NCBI GenBank assembly: GCA_030746295.1
Contig: JASLMY010000017.1
Span: forward strand, 1-39,064
DNA: 39,064 nt
Reading direction: 5' to 3'
DNA from: Alphaproteobacteria bacterium
GTDB lineage: Bacteria > Pseudomonadota > Alphaproteobacteria > GCA-2731375
The position numbers and the translations under genes are program-made. A model generated the notes under the pieces. That model was not told the origin of the DNA. It did no database searches and saw only the letters and a program-made list of their open reading frames with translations. Positions 7,285 through 15,032 of the stretch are shown in pieces. Numbering within the stretch: position 1 is the first letter of the stretch; every line of letters starts with the position of its first letter.

Positions 7285-8673
7285 CTAATCGGTTTTCATG
7301 GGTGTGGCTTCGAGAAACTGGCCCCGTCCCTTCCGTGCCTTCAGTTCGCCGTTCTCCAAGAGGATCTCGCCTCGTTGCATGACCAGATCCGGCGCCCCGA
7401 GGCAACGTCGACCCTCGTACATCGTGTAGTCGGTCTTGGTCTGCTGGTCTTCGGCCCGGATCGTGTGTTCCCGGGTCGGATCGAAGACCACCAAATCGGC
7501 ATCGGAGCCTTCCTGCAAGACCCCCTTGCGCGGGTAGAGACCGAAGATCTTGGCCGGCTTCTCGGCCATGACCTCCACGAGACGGCAGAGGCTGACGCCC
7601 CGCTTGTTGACGCCTTCGTCGTAGGTCACGGTGAACATCGTCCCTTGGCCGGGCAAGCCCGAGGCCGCGGCGAAGACGTCGCCCCAGCGCGGCTCCTTGG
7701 TCTCGATCATATGGCCCGCGGTATCGGCGCCGACGACATCGATCCGCTCGTCGCGAATGGCCTGCCAGAGGGCATCGACGTCCGCGTCCTCGCGCAGCGG
7801 CGGGCTGACCTTGGCAAGCGTGCCCAGCTCGTGCATCGCCTGGTCGGTCAGGGTCAGGTAATGCGAGCAGGTCTCGGCGAAGATCGGCGCGCCGCCCCAG
7901 TTTCTGAAGAGCTCGACCACGTCGAGCGATTCCCGGGCGCTGATATGGACGACGTAGACCGGGCAGTCGAGCGCCCTGGCGAAGCTCAGGATTCGAAAGA
8001 TCGCCTCGGTCTCGGCGATGTTGGGCCGCGAGGGGCCGTAAAATTCGGGCCCGACGTCGCCGCGGGCGATGAAGCCGTCTTCCAAGTAATCGCAGAGCGC
8101 GCCGTTCTCCGCATGGACGCAGAAGAGGCCGCCATGCTCCTTGAGGGCGGCCAGAATCCGCAAGATCTCCTCGTCGCCCAGGAACATGCCGCGCTTCTGG
8201 TAGGCCATGAAGCCCTTGAACGACATGACACCGCGCGCCACGATCCGCGGGATCAGCGATTCCAGGTCGGCGACGTCGTCGTGCATCAGGCTGCAGTGCA
8301 GGCTGAAATCGACGCATGAGTCCCTTTCCCCTTCCTCAATGAAGAAGTTCACCGCGTCCCACAGGTTGCCCTCGACGCCCCAGGCCTTCACAGCGCCGAT
8401 ATAGGGGATCAGGGTGGTGACGCCGCCAAAGGCCGCGGACCGGGACAAGGTCTCGAAACGGTCGGCATAGACGGGGTGAAGGTGCGCCTCCACGATGCCC
8501 GGAAGGACGAGCTTTCCGGTCGCGTCGATGACGGTGTCGGCCTCGCCGGCACTGCCCGGCGGCGCAATCCCGGCGACGCGGCCGCCCCTGATGCGAACGT
8601 CGCCGAGCTTCATTTGCTTGCTGTCGACGAGCACCCCGCCCTTGACCAGTATGTCGTCTTTTTGTGGCGTCAT
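7285..8673 (-). CDS. Dihydropyrimidinase/hydantoinase-type amidohydrolase
   Basis: This 462-residue cyclic amidohydrolase probably hydrolyses a cyclic amide or ureide ring. The metal ligands of a binuclear centre are in place: H64 and H66 (EAHLHP), carboxylated-lysine candidate K153 (SFKGFMAY), H187 (VHAEN), H243 (VHISA) and D317 (GADTAGH). SFKGFMAY, HAENG and VHIS are typical of the dihydropyrimidinase/D-hydantoinase branch and differ from dihydroorotase. The usual Asp before the first HxH is Glu (VEAHLH), and the usual SDH or TDH around the last Asp is ADT, so the substrate may not be a standard pyrimidine. It is the first gene of a two-gene operon with the carbamoylase-like enzyme and is divergent from the MmgE/PrpD gene at 8973. 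Confidence 0.88.
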   Translation of the reverse strand: MTPQKDDILVKGGVLVDSKQMKLGDVRIRGGRVAGIAPPGSAGEADTVIDATGKLVLPGIVEAHLHPVYADRFETLSRSAAFGGVTTLIPYIGAVKAWGVEGNLWDAVNFFIEEGERDSCVDFSLHCSLMHDDVADLESLIPRIVARGVMSFKGFMAYQKRGMFLGDEEILRILAALKEHGGLFCVHAENGALCDYLEDGFIARGDVGPEFYGPSRPNIAETEAIFRILSFARALDCPVYVVHISARESLDVVELFRNWGGAPIFAETCSHYLTLTDQAMHELGTLAKVSPPLREDADVDALWQAIRDERIDVVGADTAGHMIETKEPRWGDVFAAASGLPGQGTMFTVTYDEGVNKRGVSLCRLVEVMAEKPAKIFGLYPRKGVLQEGSDADLVVFDPTREHTIRAEDQQTKTDYTMYEGRRCLGAPDLVMQRGEILLENGELKARKGRGQFLEATPMKTD

Positions 8674-8972
8674 CCCTCATCTCCGATCGGAGTTGCTTGC
8701 CGCCGCACGCGGCCGCGACGGAATTGGGCCCCTGCGAGCCGCCTCGGCCGATCTCTTCGAACCGCGTCGCCCGGCCCGATCTGCTTAGCTTGGCACAGAG
8801 CCACTCTCGGACTCAGCGGGTGCGGCGGTTGGTCGCAGCCTCTCGAGAGGCGCCGGCGGCTGCTTGTCGCGCCGTAGATCGAGGCTGATGGGCCACCGAT
8901 AAGTGCCTATGGTGTTCGAGCGCGGGACGCGCCGCAGACGCGACCCACTGCCGCCGGAACAGGAGGACGACG
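8674..8972. promoter_or_regulatory. Divergent intergenic region between hydantoinase and MmgE/PrpD genes
   Basis: This 299-base region must hold the promoters of both divergent genes. The perfect palindrome CTCTCGAGAG (near 8841-8850) is a possible operator but may be chance. I see no convincing -35/-10 pair and no RNA gene. A strong AGGAGGA ribosome binding site for the right-hand gene lies at its right edge. Confidence 0.4.
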
Positions 8973-10385
8973 ATGACCTCGGACACGCGACCCCTCGCGG
9001 ATGCCGCCGTCGATCGCGACGCCATCGGCCGCGCCGTCGGCGACCTTGCCGCCTGGGCGGCGATACGCGCCCGCGACGAGGTGCCCGAAGCCACGCTCGC
9101 CGACGCCGCCCTCGTCCTCTTCGACGATATCGCCGCCATGGTCGCGGCACGAGACGAGCCGGAACCGGCGCGGCTGCAGCAGCGATTGCTGGCGAGCGCC
9201 GGCCCGGCCGAGGCGACCGTCTTCAACGGCCGGCGCGACCGTGCCGACCGCTATTCGACCGCCGTCGCCAATGCCGCGGCCGGCGATTGGTGCGAGCTCG
9301 ACGAAGGCTATCGCCTGACCACCTGCCATGCCGGCCTCTACGTCCTGCCGGCGTTGCTGGCGGAAGCGGAGGCCGGGGCGCTGACGACGGCAGAGGTGCT
9401 GCGTTGCCTCGCCGTCGCCTACGAAGCCACCACCCGGTTCGCCCGCGCCTTTCCCGGCACGACCCGGGCCCTGCATCCGCATGCCTGCTTTGCCGCGATC
9501 GGTGCGGCCGCCGCCACCGCGCTCGCCCGCGGGGCATCGGCGGAAGGTTTCCAGGCCGCGGTCGCGAGTGCGGCCACCTTGGTGACGCCGGGACCGTTCA
9601 ACCATGCCGTCGCCGGCGCCCTGGTGCGCAACGTCTGGCCCGCCGTCGGCGCCTGGAGCGGCATGCGCGCGGCCGACTGGGCCGAGTTCGGGATCACCGG
9701 CCTGGCGCAATCGCCCTACGACGTCTTCGTCTCCGGTTTCGGCGCCGATAGCAATGCCGCTGAGATGACGGACAAGCTCGGCGCCGACTGGGCCATCGGC
9801 AACAACTTCCAGAAGCTGCATGCCTGTTGCCAATATGCGCACAGCACCGTGGAGGCGACGCTCGACCTCCTGGGGCGCCTCGGCGACACGGTGTCGGCGG
9901 CGCGGGTCGCGCGGATCACGATCGAGACCCACGACCGGGCGAGAGCGCTTGATGGCGTGCGGCCGGCGACGACGCTTGCCGCCAAGTTCTCGCTGCCCCA
10001 CGCCGCCGCCGCGACGGCCGTGCTCGGTCATGCCGGCGCCGAGGCCTTCGCCGCCGACAAGCTCGACGATCGGGAAATCGACATGCTGCGCCGGCGGGTC
10101 GAGATCGGGCCGTTCGAGCCGGTGCCGGCACCGCCCAACGACCGCCCGGCGCGGGTTCGTTGGACCCTCGACGACGGCAGCGAGCACGAGGCGGAGTGCT
10201 TGAGCGCCAGGGGCGGCCCGGACCGGCCGTTCACGCGGGACGAGATCCTGGCCAAGATCGACGCCATCGCCCGGCCCGTCTACCCGGAGCTGGGCGTCGT
10301 CGCCCAGACGGTCACCGCGCTCGATCCGAAGACCCTGGCCTTGCCCTGGGTGGAGGTCGTCGCCCGCTTCACGAAGCCAGGCTGA
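8973..10385 (+). CDS. MmgE/PrpD family protein
   Basis: The 470-residue protein has the overall layout of the MmgE/PrpD family (2-methylcitrate dehydratase, cis-aconitate decarboxylase, iminodisuccinate epimerase). The helical N-terminal domain shows ALVLFDDIAAMVAARDE and NAAAGDWCELDEGYRLTTCHAG, equivalent to the family's N..A.H..DFDD..HPG region, here with DEGYRL..CHAG. The C-terminal domain includes KLHACCQYAHSTVEATLDLL, matching the K.YPCCR..H segment. The DFDD motif of PrpD is changed, so methylcitrate dehydratase activity is unlikely. No prpB or prpC is nearby. It is divergent from the hydantoinase operon and converges on the ABC binding protein gene, suggesting a lyase or isomerase step on the imported compound. 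The start is supported by CAGGAGGACGACG before the ATG. Confidence 0.85.
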   Translation: MTSDTRPLADAAVDRDAIGRAVGDLAAWAAIRARDEVPEATLADAALVLFDDIAAMVAARDEPEPARLQQRLLASAGPAEATVFNGRRDRADRYSTAVANAAAGDWCELDEGYRLTTCHAGLYVLPALLAEAEAGALTTAEVLRCLAVAYEATTRFARAFPGTTRALHPHACFAAIGAAAATALARGASAEGFQAAVASAATLVTPGPFNHAVAGALVRNVWPAVGAWSGMRAADWAEFGITGLAQSPYDVFVSGFGADSNAAEMTDKLGADWAIGNNFQKLHACCQYAHSTVEATLDLLGRLGDTVSAARVARITIETHDRARALDGVRPATTLAAKFSLPHAAAATAVLGHAGAEAFAADKLDDREIDMLRRRVEIGPFEPVPAPPNDRPARVRWTLDDGSEHEAECLSARGGPDRPFTRDEILAKIDAIARPVYPELGVVAQTVTALDPKTLALPWVEVVARFTKPG

Positions 10386-10403
10386 CGGCCGCCGGGTGTC
10401 CGG

Positions 10404-11456
10404 CTACTTCGCGACCCAACCGTTCCAGCGCTCGGTCAACTCCTCCAGCCGATCGACCCAGAACTCGTTGGCTTCTTCCGAACCGCCGAACAGGCCGGTC
10501 TTCAGGTTCGGGCCCGCGGGAATGCCCGCCAGCACTTCCGGTGGCAGCAATTCAGCCGCCTCGACCCGGCTCGGACCGTAGGGCAGCCGCTTGGCGCTCT
10601 CCACCTGGCGGGCCGGGTCGCTGGCGAAGGTGATGTACTTGTGCCCCAGGTCGACGAATTCCGACTTGCTCAAGATCACCCAGCTGTCGATGGCGTAAAC
10701 CGTGTTGTCCCATATGGGCTTCAGGTTGACGCCCTGTTTCTGGGCATTGGCGATGCGCCCGGAATAGGCGATCGAAAGCTCGACGTCGCCGGCGGCCAGC
10801 CACTCGGGCGCCTGCGCCCCCGCCTTCCACCACTGAATAAGCGGTTTGATCTGATCCAGCTTGGCGAAGGCTCGGTCGATGCCGGCATCGGTGGAAAGCA
10901 CCTTGTAGACGTCATCGGGCGCCACGCCGTCGGCCATCAACGCGAGCTCGAGATTCAGCTTGGGCCCCTGACGCATGCCGCGCTTGCCCGGCCATTTCTT
11001 GGTATCCCAAAAATCCGCCATCGACTTCGGCTGAGCGCCTTTCACCCGATCGGCGTTGTACGCCATCAGCACCGACCAGACGATGGTGCCGACACCGCAT
11101 TCGCTGGTGGCGTGCTTGATGAATTTGTCCTTGGCCGGCACCTTCGACCAATCGATCTTCGCGAAGACGCCTTCCTCGCAACCCCGAATCATTTCGGCGG
11201 TCTCGACCTGGACCACGTCCCACTGGACGACGCCGCTGTCCTGCATTGCCTGGAACTGGCCCCAGCCGCCGAGGTAGGTGTCCTCCTTGAAGGCGACGCC
11301 TTGTTCCTTGGCGAAGGGCTCGAAATAGAGCTCGCGTTGCCGATCTTGCGCCGCTCCACCCCATCCGACCACGGTGAAATCTCTCGCCTCGGCCACCTGA
11401 CCGAGCGCCATCGCGGCCAGCACGCCGGTCGTCAGTAGCGTCGAAATTCGTTTCAT
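10404..11456 (-). CDS. Polyamine-type ABC transporter, periplasmic substrate-binding protein
   Basis: This is the PotD/PotF-like binding protein of an importer (350 residues). A Sec signal peptide is clear: MKRIS, hydrophobic TLLTTGVLAAMALG, and probable cleavage after AEA before RDFTVVGWGG. The mature opening FTVVGWGG..QD..RE..FEPFAKEQG is typical of spermidine/putrescine-type binding proteins. The ATG at 11456 is preceded by GGAGGGAGGAAT; an upstream in-frame start at 11483 would place the binding site inside the gene. Downstream the gene converges with the MmgE/PrpD gene. It is the last gene of a four-gene operon (ATPase, permease, permease, binding protein). The ligand could be a polyamine, an opine or another cationic amine or amino acid derivative; the hydantoinase context favours a nitrogenous compound. 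Confidence 0.9.
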   Translation of the reverse strand: MKRISTLLTTGVLAAMALGQVAEARDFTVVGWGGAAQDRQRELYFEPFAKEQGVAFKEDTYLGGWGQFQAMQDSGVVQWDVVQVETAEMIRGCEEGVFAKIDWSKVPAKDKFIKHATSECGVGTIVWSVLMAYNADRVKGAQPKSMADFWDTKKWPGKRGMRQGPKLNLELALMADGVAPDDVYKVLSTDAGIDRAFAKLDQIKPLIQWWKAGAQAPEWLAAGDVELSIAYSGRIANAQKQGVNLKPIWDNTVYAIDSWVILSKSEFVDLGHKYITFASDPARQVESAKRLPYGPSRVEAAELLPPEVLAGIPAGPNLKTGLFGGSEEANEFWVDRLEELTERWNGWVAK

Positions 11457-11492
11457 GCGCGATTCCTCCCTCCAAACTCCCAAAGCAGTCTT

Positions 11493-12326
11493 TCATGCCA
11501 CTTGCCGCTGGCGCAAGCGCTCGGAGCGCCAGCGCAGCAGCTCCATCGTGACCAGCAGCAAGACGGAGACGCTGACCAGGAACACCGCCAGTGCGACGAT
11601 GCTCGGATCGAGCTTGTCGCGCAGGGCGTTGAACATCCGCCGCGGCACAGTGAACTGCTCGGGCCCCGCCAGGAAGAGCGCCACCACCACTTCGTCGAAC
11701 GAGGTGACGAAGGCGAACACCGCGCCGGAGAGAATGCCCGGTGCCGTCAGCGGCATCGTCACGGTGAAAAAGGCACTCAGCGGCCCCGCCCCCAGGCTCG
11801 CGGCCGCCCGCACCATATTGCGGTCGAAGCCGTGCAGGGTCGCCGTCACCGTGATGACGACGAAGGGTATGGCCAACACCGTGTGGGCCAGCACCAGGCC
11901 GCTGAAGGAGCGGACCAGGCCGAACGGCGCGAACGCCAGGTAGATCGCCAGGGCGGTGATCACGAGCGGCACCACCATTGGCGAGATCAGCATGGCGGTC
12001 ACAAGGCGCTTGCCGGCAAAATCGGTGTAGGACAGGCCATATGCGGCCAATGTTCCCACCACCGTCGCGAGACCCGTGGTGGCGAGCCCGATGGTGATGC
12101 TGTTCCAGAGCGCGGGCATCCAGGGGGTCGGCGCGAACACGGCCTCGTACCACTGCCAGGAAAAGCCGATCAGTGGATAGCTGAGGAAATAGCTGCCGTT
12201 GAAAGACAGCGGGATGATGGCGAGGATCGGCGCCAGCATGAATACGAAGCCCAGCCCCGCCGCGATTCTGACCAACGCCGTGCCGGCGCGATCCAGTAGC
12301 GAGCGATAGGGCCGGACCAGGCTCAT
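11493..12326 (-). CDS. Polyamine-type ABC transporter permease (PotC-like)
   Basis: This inner-membrane permease has 277 residues and about six transmembrane helices, for example AAGLGFVFMLAPILAIIPLS and MLISPMVVPLVITALAIYLA. The EAA loop that contacts the ATPase is AAASLGAGPLSAFFTVTMPL followed by TAPGILSG. Length and hydrophobic profile match PotC/PotI. It starts four bases after the stop of the first permease gene, so the two are translationally coupled. The C-terminus RWRSERLRQRQ is a basic cytoplasmic tail. Confidence 0.92.
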   Translation of the reverse strand: MSLVRPYRSLLDRAGTALVRIAAGLGFVFMLAPILAIIPLSFNGSYFLSYPLIGFSWQWYEAVFAPTPWMPALWNSITIGLATTGLATVVGTLAAYGLSYTDFAGKRLVTAMLISPMVVPLVITALAIYLAFAPFGLVRSFSGLVLAHTVLAIPFVVITVTATLHGFDRNMVRAAASLGAGPLSAFFTVTMPLTAPGILSGAVFAFVTSFDEVVVALFLAGPEQFTVPRRMFNALRDKLDPSIVALAVFLVSVSVLLLVTMELLRWRSERLRQRQVA

Positions 12327-12330
12327 GGCG

Positions 12331-13548
12331 TCAGCCGAGGCTCAGGTTCTTGGCGCCGGCATAGCGCCCGAAGACCGGATATATGACGGCGACGCAGCAC
12401 AGCAGCACCAACGCCAGGGCGCTCGCCAGGCCCCAGTTCGCTGTTCCGAGTGCGAATTCGGCAATCAGCGCGCTGATCATTTGATCGGCGCTGCCGCCGA
12501 CCAGCGCGGGCGTGACGTAGAACCCGATCGAAAGGATGAAAACCAACAGGCATCCGGCACCCAGCCCGGGGATCGTCTGCGGGAAATAAACCGTCAAGAA
12601 GGCCTCGAAGGGCGACGCGCCGAGCGAGTTCGCCGCCCGCACCTGGTCACGCGCAATGCTGCGCATGACACTGTAGAGCGGCAAGATCAGGAACGGCAGC
12701 AGGATATGGATCATCGCGATGTAGACGCCGATGCGGTTGAAGATGAGTTGCTGCGGTTCGTCGACCAGGCCCAACCAGAGCAGGCCGTCGTTGATGATGC
12801 CCTCCTTCTGCAGCAGGACCACCCATGCCGCCGTTCGTACCAGAAGCGATATCCAAAACGGCAGCAGCACCAGGATGAAGAGCAGGCGGTTCGCCGTTTT
12901 GCCGCTCGTCGCCATGACGTAGCTCATCGGATAGCCGATCAGGGCGCAGAGCACGGTGACGACGATGCTGATCCAGAAGGTCACTCCGAGTCGGTCCAGG
13001 TAGACCCGATTGTCCGGCGCCGCCCTCTCGATGCCGCTGATGGCGTCGCGTCTGAGATCGAGCGCCTGCAGGAGGAACTTGTCGGTGAGGCGCCGGCTGG
13101 CCGCCTGCAAGGCCTGCCAGGTCTCCAACTCCCCCCAGGCCTTGTTGACCTTCAGCAGCGCGGCCTTGTAGGGCGGGGTCATTCTTCGCGCCTTGCGCCC
13201 CGTCTTCATGGCCAAGCTGCGTAGCCCGCCCTGCTCGTAGTTCAGGCGCCGGCTCGCGCGCGGCAAGGTCTTGGCCTTGTAGGCCCGGGCGAACTCCTCG
13301 GCCACGAGGGCGTAGCCCTCCTCGCCGGGCAGCGTCGTGCCGTCCCACTCGGCCAGCCAGGCGCCGAGCGCCGGCATGGCGTCGGCGAACCGCGGGGCGT
13401 GCACCGAGTTGGTCAGTAGCGAGGCGATCGGCCAGACGAACGCCAGCAGCATGATCGCCAGGGCCGGGGCGAGAAGCATCAGTGCCGTCAACTTCTTGCG
13501 CCGGTTGGCGATGCGCAGCTTGGCGCGGAGGCTGGCGCCGTCGTTCAT
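12331..13548 (-). CDS. Polyamine-type ABC transporter permease (PotB-like) with a long periplasmic insertion
   Basis: This 405-residue permease is about 110 residues longer than ordinary PotB. After a basic start and the first membrane helix (LMLLAPALAIMLLAFVWPIA), a polar segment of roughly 130 residues (about 50-183) contains LPRASRRLNYEQGG and KVNKAWGELETWQALQAASRR and precedes the second helix. The rest is a standard permease core with the EAA loop RAANSLGASPFEAFLTVYFP. By topology the insertion is periplasmic, where it could contact the binding protein or substrate. It overlaps the ATPase stop by four bases (ATGA) and is followed four bases later by the second permease. Confidence 0.9.
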   Translation of the reverse strand: MNDGASLRAKLRIANRRKKLTALMLLAPALAIMLLAFVWPIASLLTNSVHAPRFADAMPALGAWLAEWDGTTLPGEEGYALVAEEFARAYKAKTLPRASRRLNYEQGGLRSLAMKTGRKARRMTPPYKAALLKVNKAWGELETWQALQAASRRLTDKFLLQALDLRRDAISGIERAAPDNRVYLDRLGVTFWISIVVTVLCALIGYPMSYVMATSGKTANRLLFILVLLPFWISLLVRTAAWVVLLQKEGIINDGLLWLGLVDEPQQLIFNRIGVYIAMIHILLPFLILPLYSVMRSIARDQVRAANSLGASPFEAFLTVYFPQTIPGLGAGCLLVFILSIGFYVTPALVGGSADQMISALIAEFALGTANWGLASALALVLLCCVAVIYPVFGRYAGAKNLSLG

Positions 13549-14633
13549 GCGGGCGGCGGGTCCAGGGCCCTAAAATGCGCCGGCTCGCCGGTCAGCCTCA
13601 CCTGATCATCGGGACCCAGGCCGGAGGCTTCGCCAAGCGGCAGCTTGAGCATCAATGGCTGGCCGCCTACATGGACGTGGAGGCGCACATGGTCGCCGAA
13701 ATAGATGGTCTCGACCACGTGCGCGGGAATGAGATTGACCGCCCCGTCCCCTTCCGAGGCGAGACGCACCCTCTCGGGGCGAACGGAAACGGAGGTGCGC
13801 CCGTCGTCCGCGGCATTTACGGCCAAGGCCGAGATCTCGTGACCGATATCCAGCCGCACACGGCTATACGCGCCGTCCTTGCCGATGACCTGACCGGACA
13901 AGGCGTTGTTCTCGCCGATGAAGTCGGCGACGAAGCTGGTGGCCGGGCGCTCGTACAACGCTTCGGGGTCGTCGAGTTGCTGCACGATGCCGTCGCGGAA
14001 CACCGCGACTCGGTTCGACATGGTCAGAGCCTCGCTCTGATCGTGCGTCACGTAGACGAAAGTGGTGCCGAGCTGAGCGTGCAGGTGCTTCAGCTCCAGC
14101 TGCATCTGCTCGCGCAGGTTCTTGTCCAGCGCGCCCAACGGCTCGTCCATCAAGACGACGTCGGGTTGGAAGATGAGCGCCCGCGCCAGCGCCACGCGTT
14201 GCTGCTGGCCGCCCGACAACTGACCGGGATAACGTTCCTCGAGCCCGGTCAGCTCGACCATCTCGACGGCCCGCGCCAGTGCCCGGGCGATCTCCGGCTT
14301 CGCCACCTTGCGGCGGCGCAGTGGATAGGCGAGGTTTTCCCCGACGGTCATGTGCGGAAACAGCGCGTAGTTCTGAAACACCATGCCCATCGAGCGCTTG
14401 TGCGCCGGAACGGTCGCGAGCGAGCGGCCCGTCAACAGGATGTCGCCGCCGGTCGGGGCCTCGAAGCCCGCCAGCATCATCAGCGTCGTGGTCTTGCCGG
14501 AACCGCTCGGACCAAGCAGCGTCAGAAACTCGCCGCTGACGATGTCCAGGTTCAGTTGCTCGACGACGTTGACACGACCGTCATAGGTCTTTTCGACGTT
14601 CCGGAAGGATATGAGGGGGTCCGGCTGGGTCAT
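13545..14633 (-). CDS. Polyamine-type ABC transporter ATP-binding protein (PotA-like)
   Basis: This cytoplasmic ATPase of 362 residues energises the importer. Walker A is GPSGSGKTTT (41-50), the ABC signature is LSGGQQQRVALARAL, Walker B is VVLMDEPLGALD, and the switch His is in YVTHDQSEAL. The C-terminal third (SVRPERVRLASEGDG and the region after it) is the TOBE regulatory domain usual in PotA/FbpC-type proteins. It is the first gene of the operon; its promoter should lie in the 14634-15032 region, divergent from the selenoprotein gene. Confidence 0.94.
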   Translation of the reverse strand: MTQPDPLISFRNVEKTYDGRVNVVEQLNLDIVSGEFLTLLGPSGSGKTTTLMMLAGFEAPTGGDILLTGRSLATVPAHKRSMGMVFQNYALFPHMTVGENLAYPLRRRKVAKPEIARALARAVEMVELTGLEERYPGQLSGGQQQRVALARALIFQPDVVLMDEPLGALDKNLREQMQLELKHLHAQLGTTFVYVTHDQSEALTMSNRVAVFRDGIVQQLDDPEALYERPATSFVADFIGENNALSGQVIGKDGAYSRVRLDIGHEISALAVNAADDGRTSVSVRPERVRLASEGDGAVNLIPAHVVETIYFGDHVRLHVHVGGQPLMLKLPLGEASGLGPDDQVRLTGEPAHFRALDPPPA

Positions 14634-15032
14634 GTCACATGGTCACGCCGCGTTGCGAAGAAGATGCCAAGAAGCCCCCATCGCCGGAGCCGCGTTGACA
14701 GTCCGCAGAATGTTCCGTGACCAACCAGCTGACCTGGGACCCGCACGCGTGTTCGTTCGGGCTAGTAGGACATCGTTGGTCATTCCCTGTCAAACGGTCG
14801 GCTGTCGCCAGCGGGGCGGGTTCGAATGCGCGAGTGAAGACCGGGAGGTAAGCGTTTCGATCTTACCTTGGCGAGTGGCGTCTACCCTTGGTCAAGGCAA
14901 TTCAATGCGCTGGCTTAAGCGAGTGACCTCGCCGCCATGGACCTGCGGGACCGCGAAATGCTAGACAGCAGGTGTCCCGGCCGTTCCGACGAGGCCGGTC
15001 CGTTGCTGGAAATTCGAGAGGGGTTTCTCCGC
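14634..15032. promoter_or_regulatory. Divergent regulatory region between ABC operon and selenoprotein gene
   Basis: In 399 bases without a gene, the heptamer TTGGTCA occurs three times: inverted as TGACCAA at 14718-14724, and direct at 14776-14782 and 14888-14894. The first two copies form an 8-bp inverted repeat (TGACCAAC/GTTGGTCA) about 57 bases apart. This could be an operator set for a regulator shared by the two divergent units. I see no clear -35/-10 pair. A T-loop-like GTTCGAA near 14820 lacks a matching stem, so no tRNA is called. Confidence 0.35.

Noticed and set aside
8785..8810. TGGCAC at 8791-8796 as a sigma54 -24 element
   Set aside because: The required TTGC-like -12 element at the correct spacing is missing.
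14810..14835. T-loop-like GGTTCGAAT, possible tRNA (including tRNA-Sec)
   Set aside because: The bases on both sides do not form the 5-bp T stem, and no acceptor or anticodon arm could be found.
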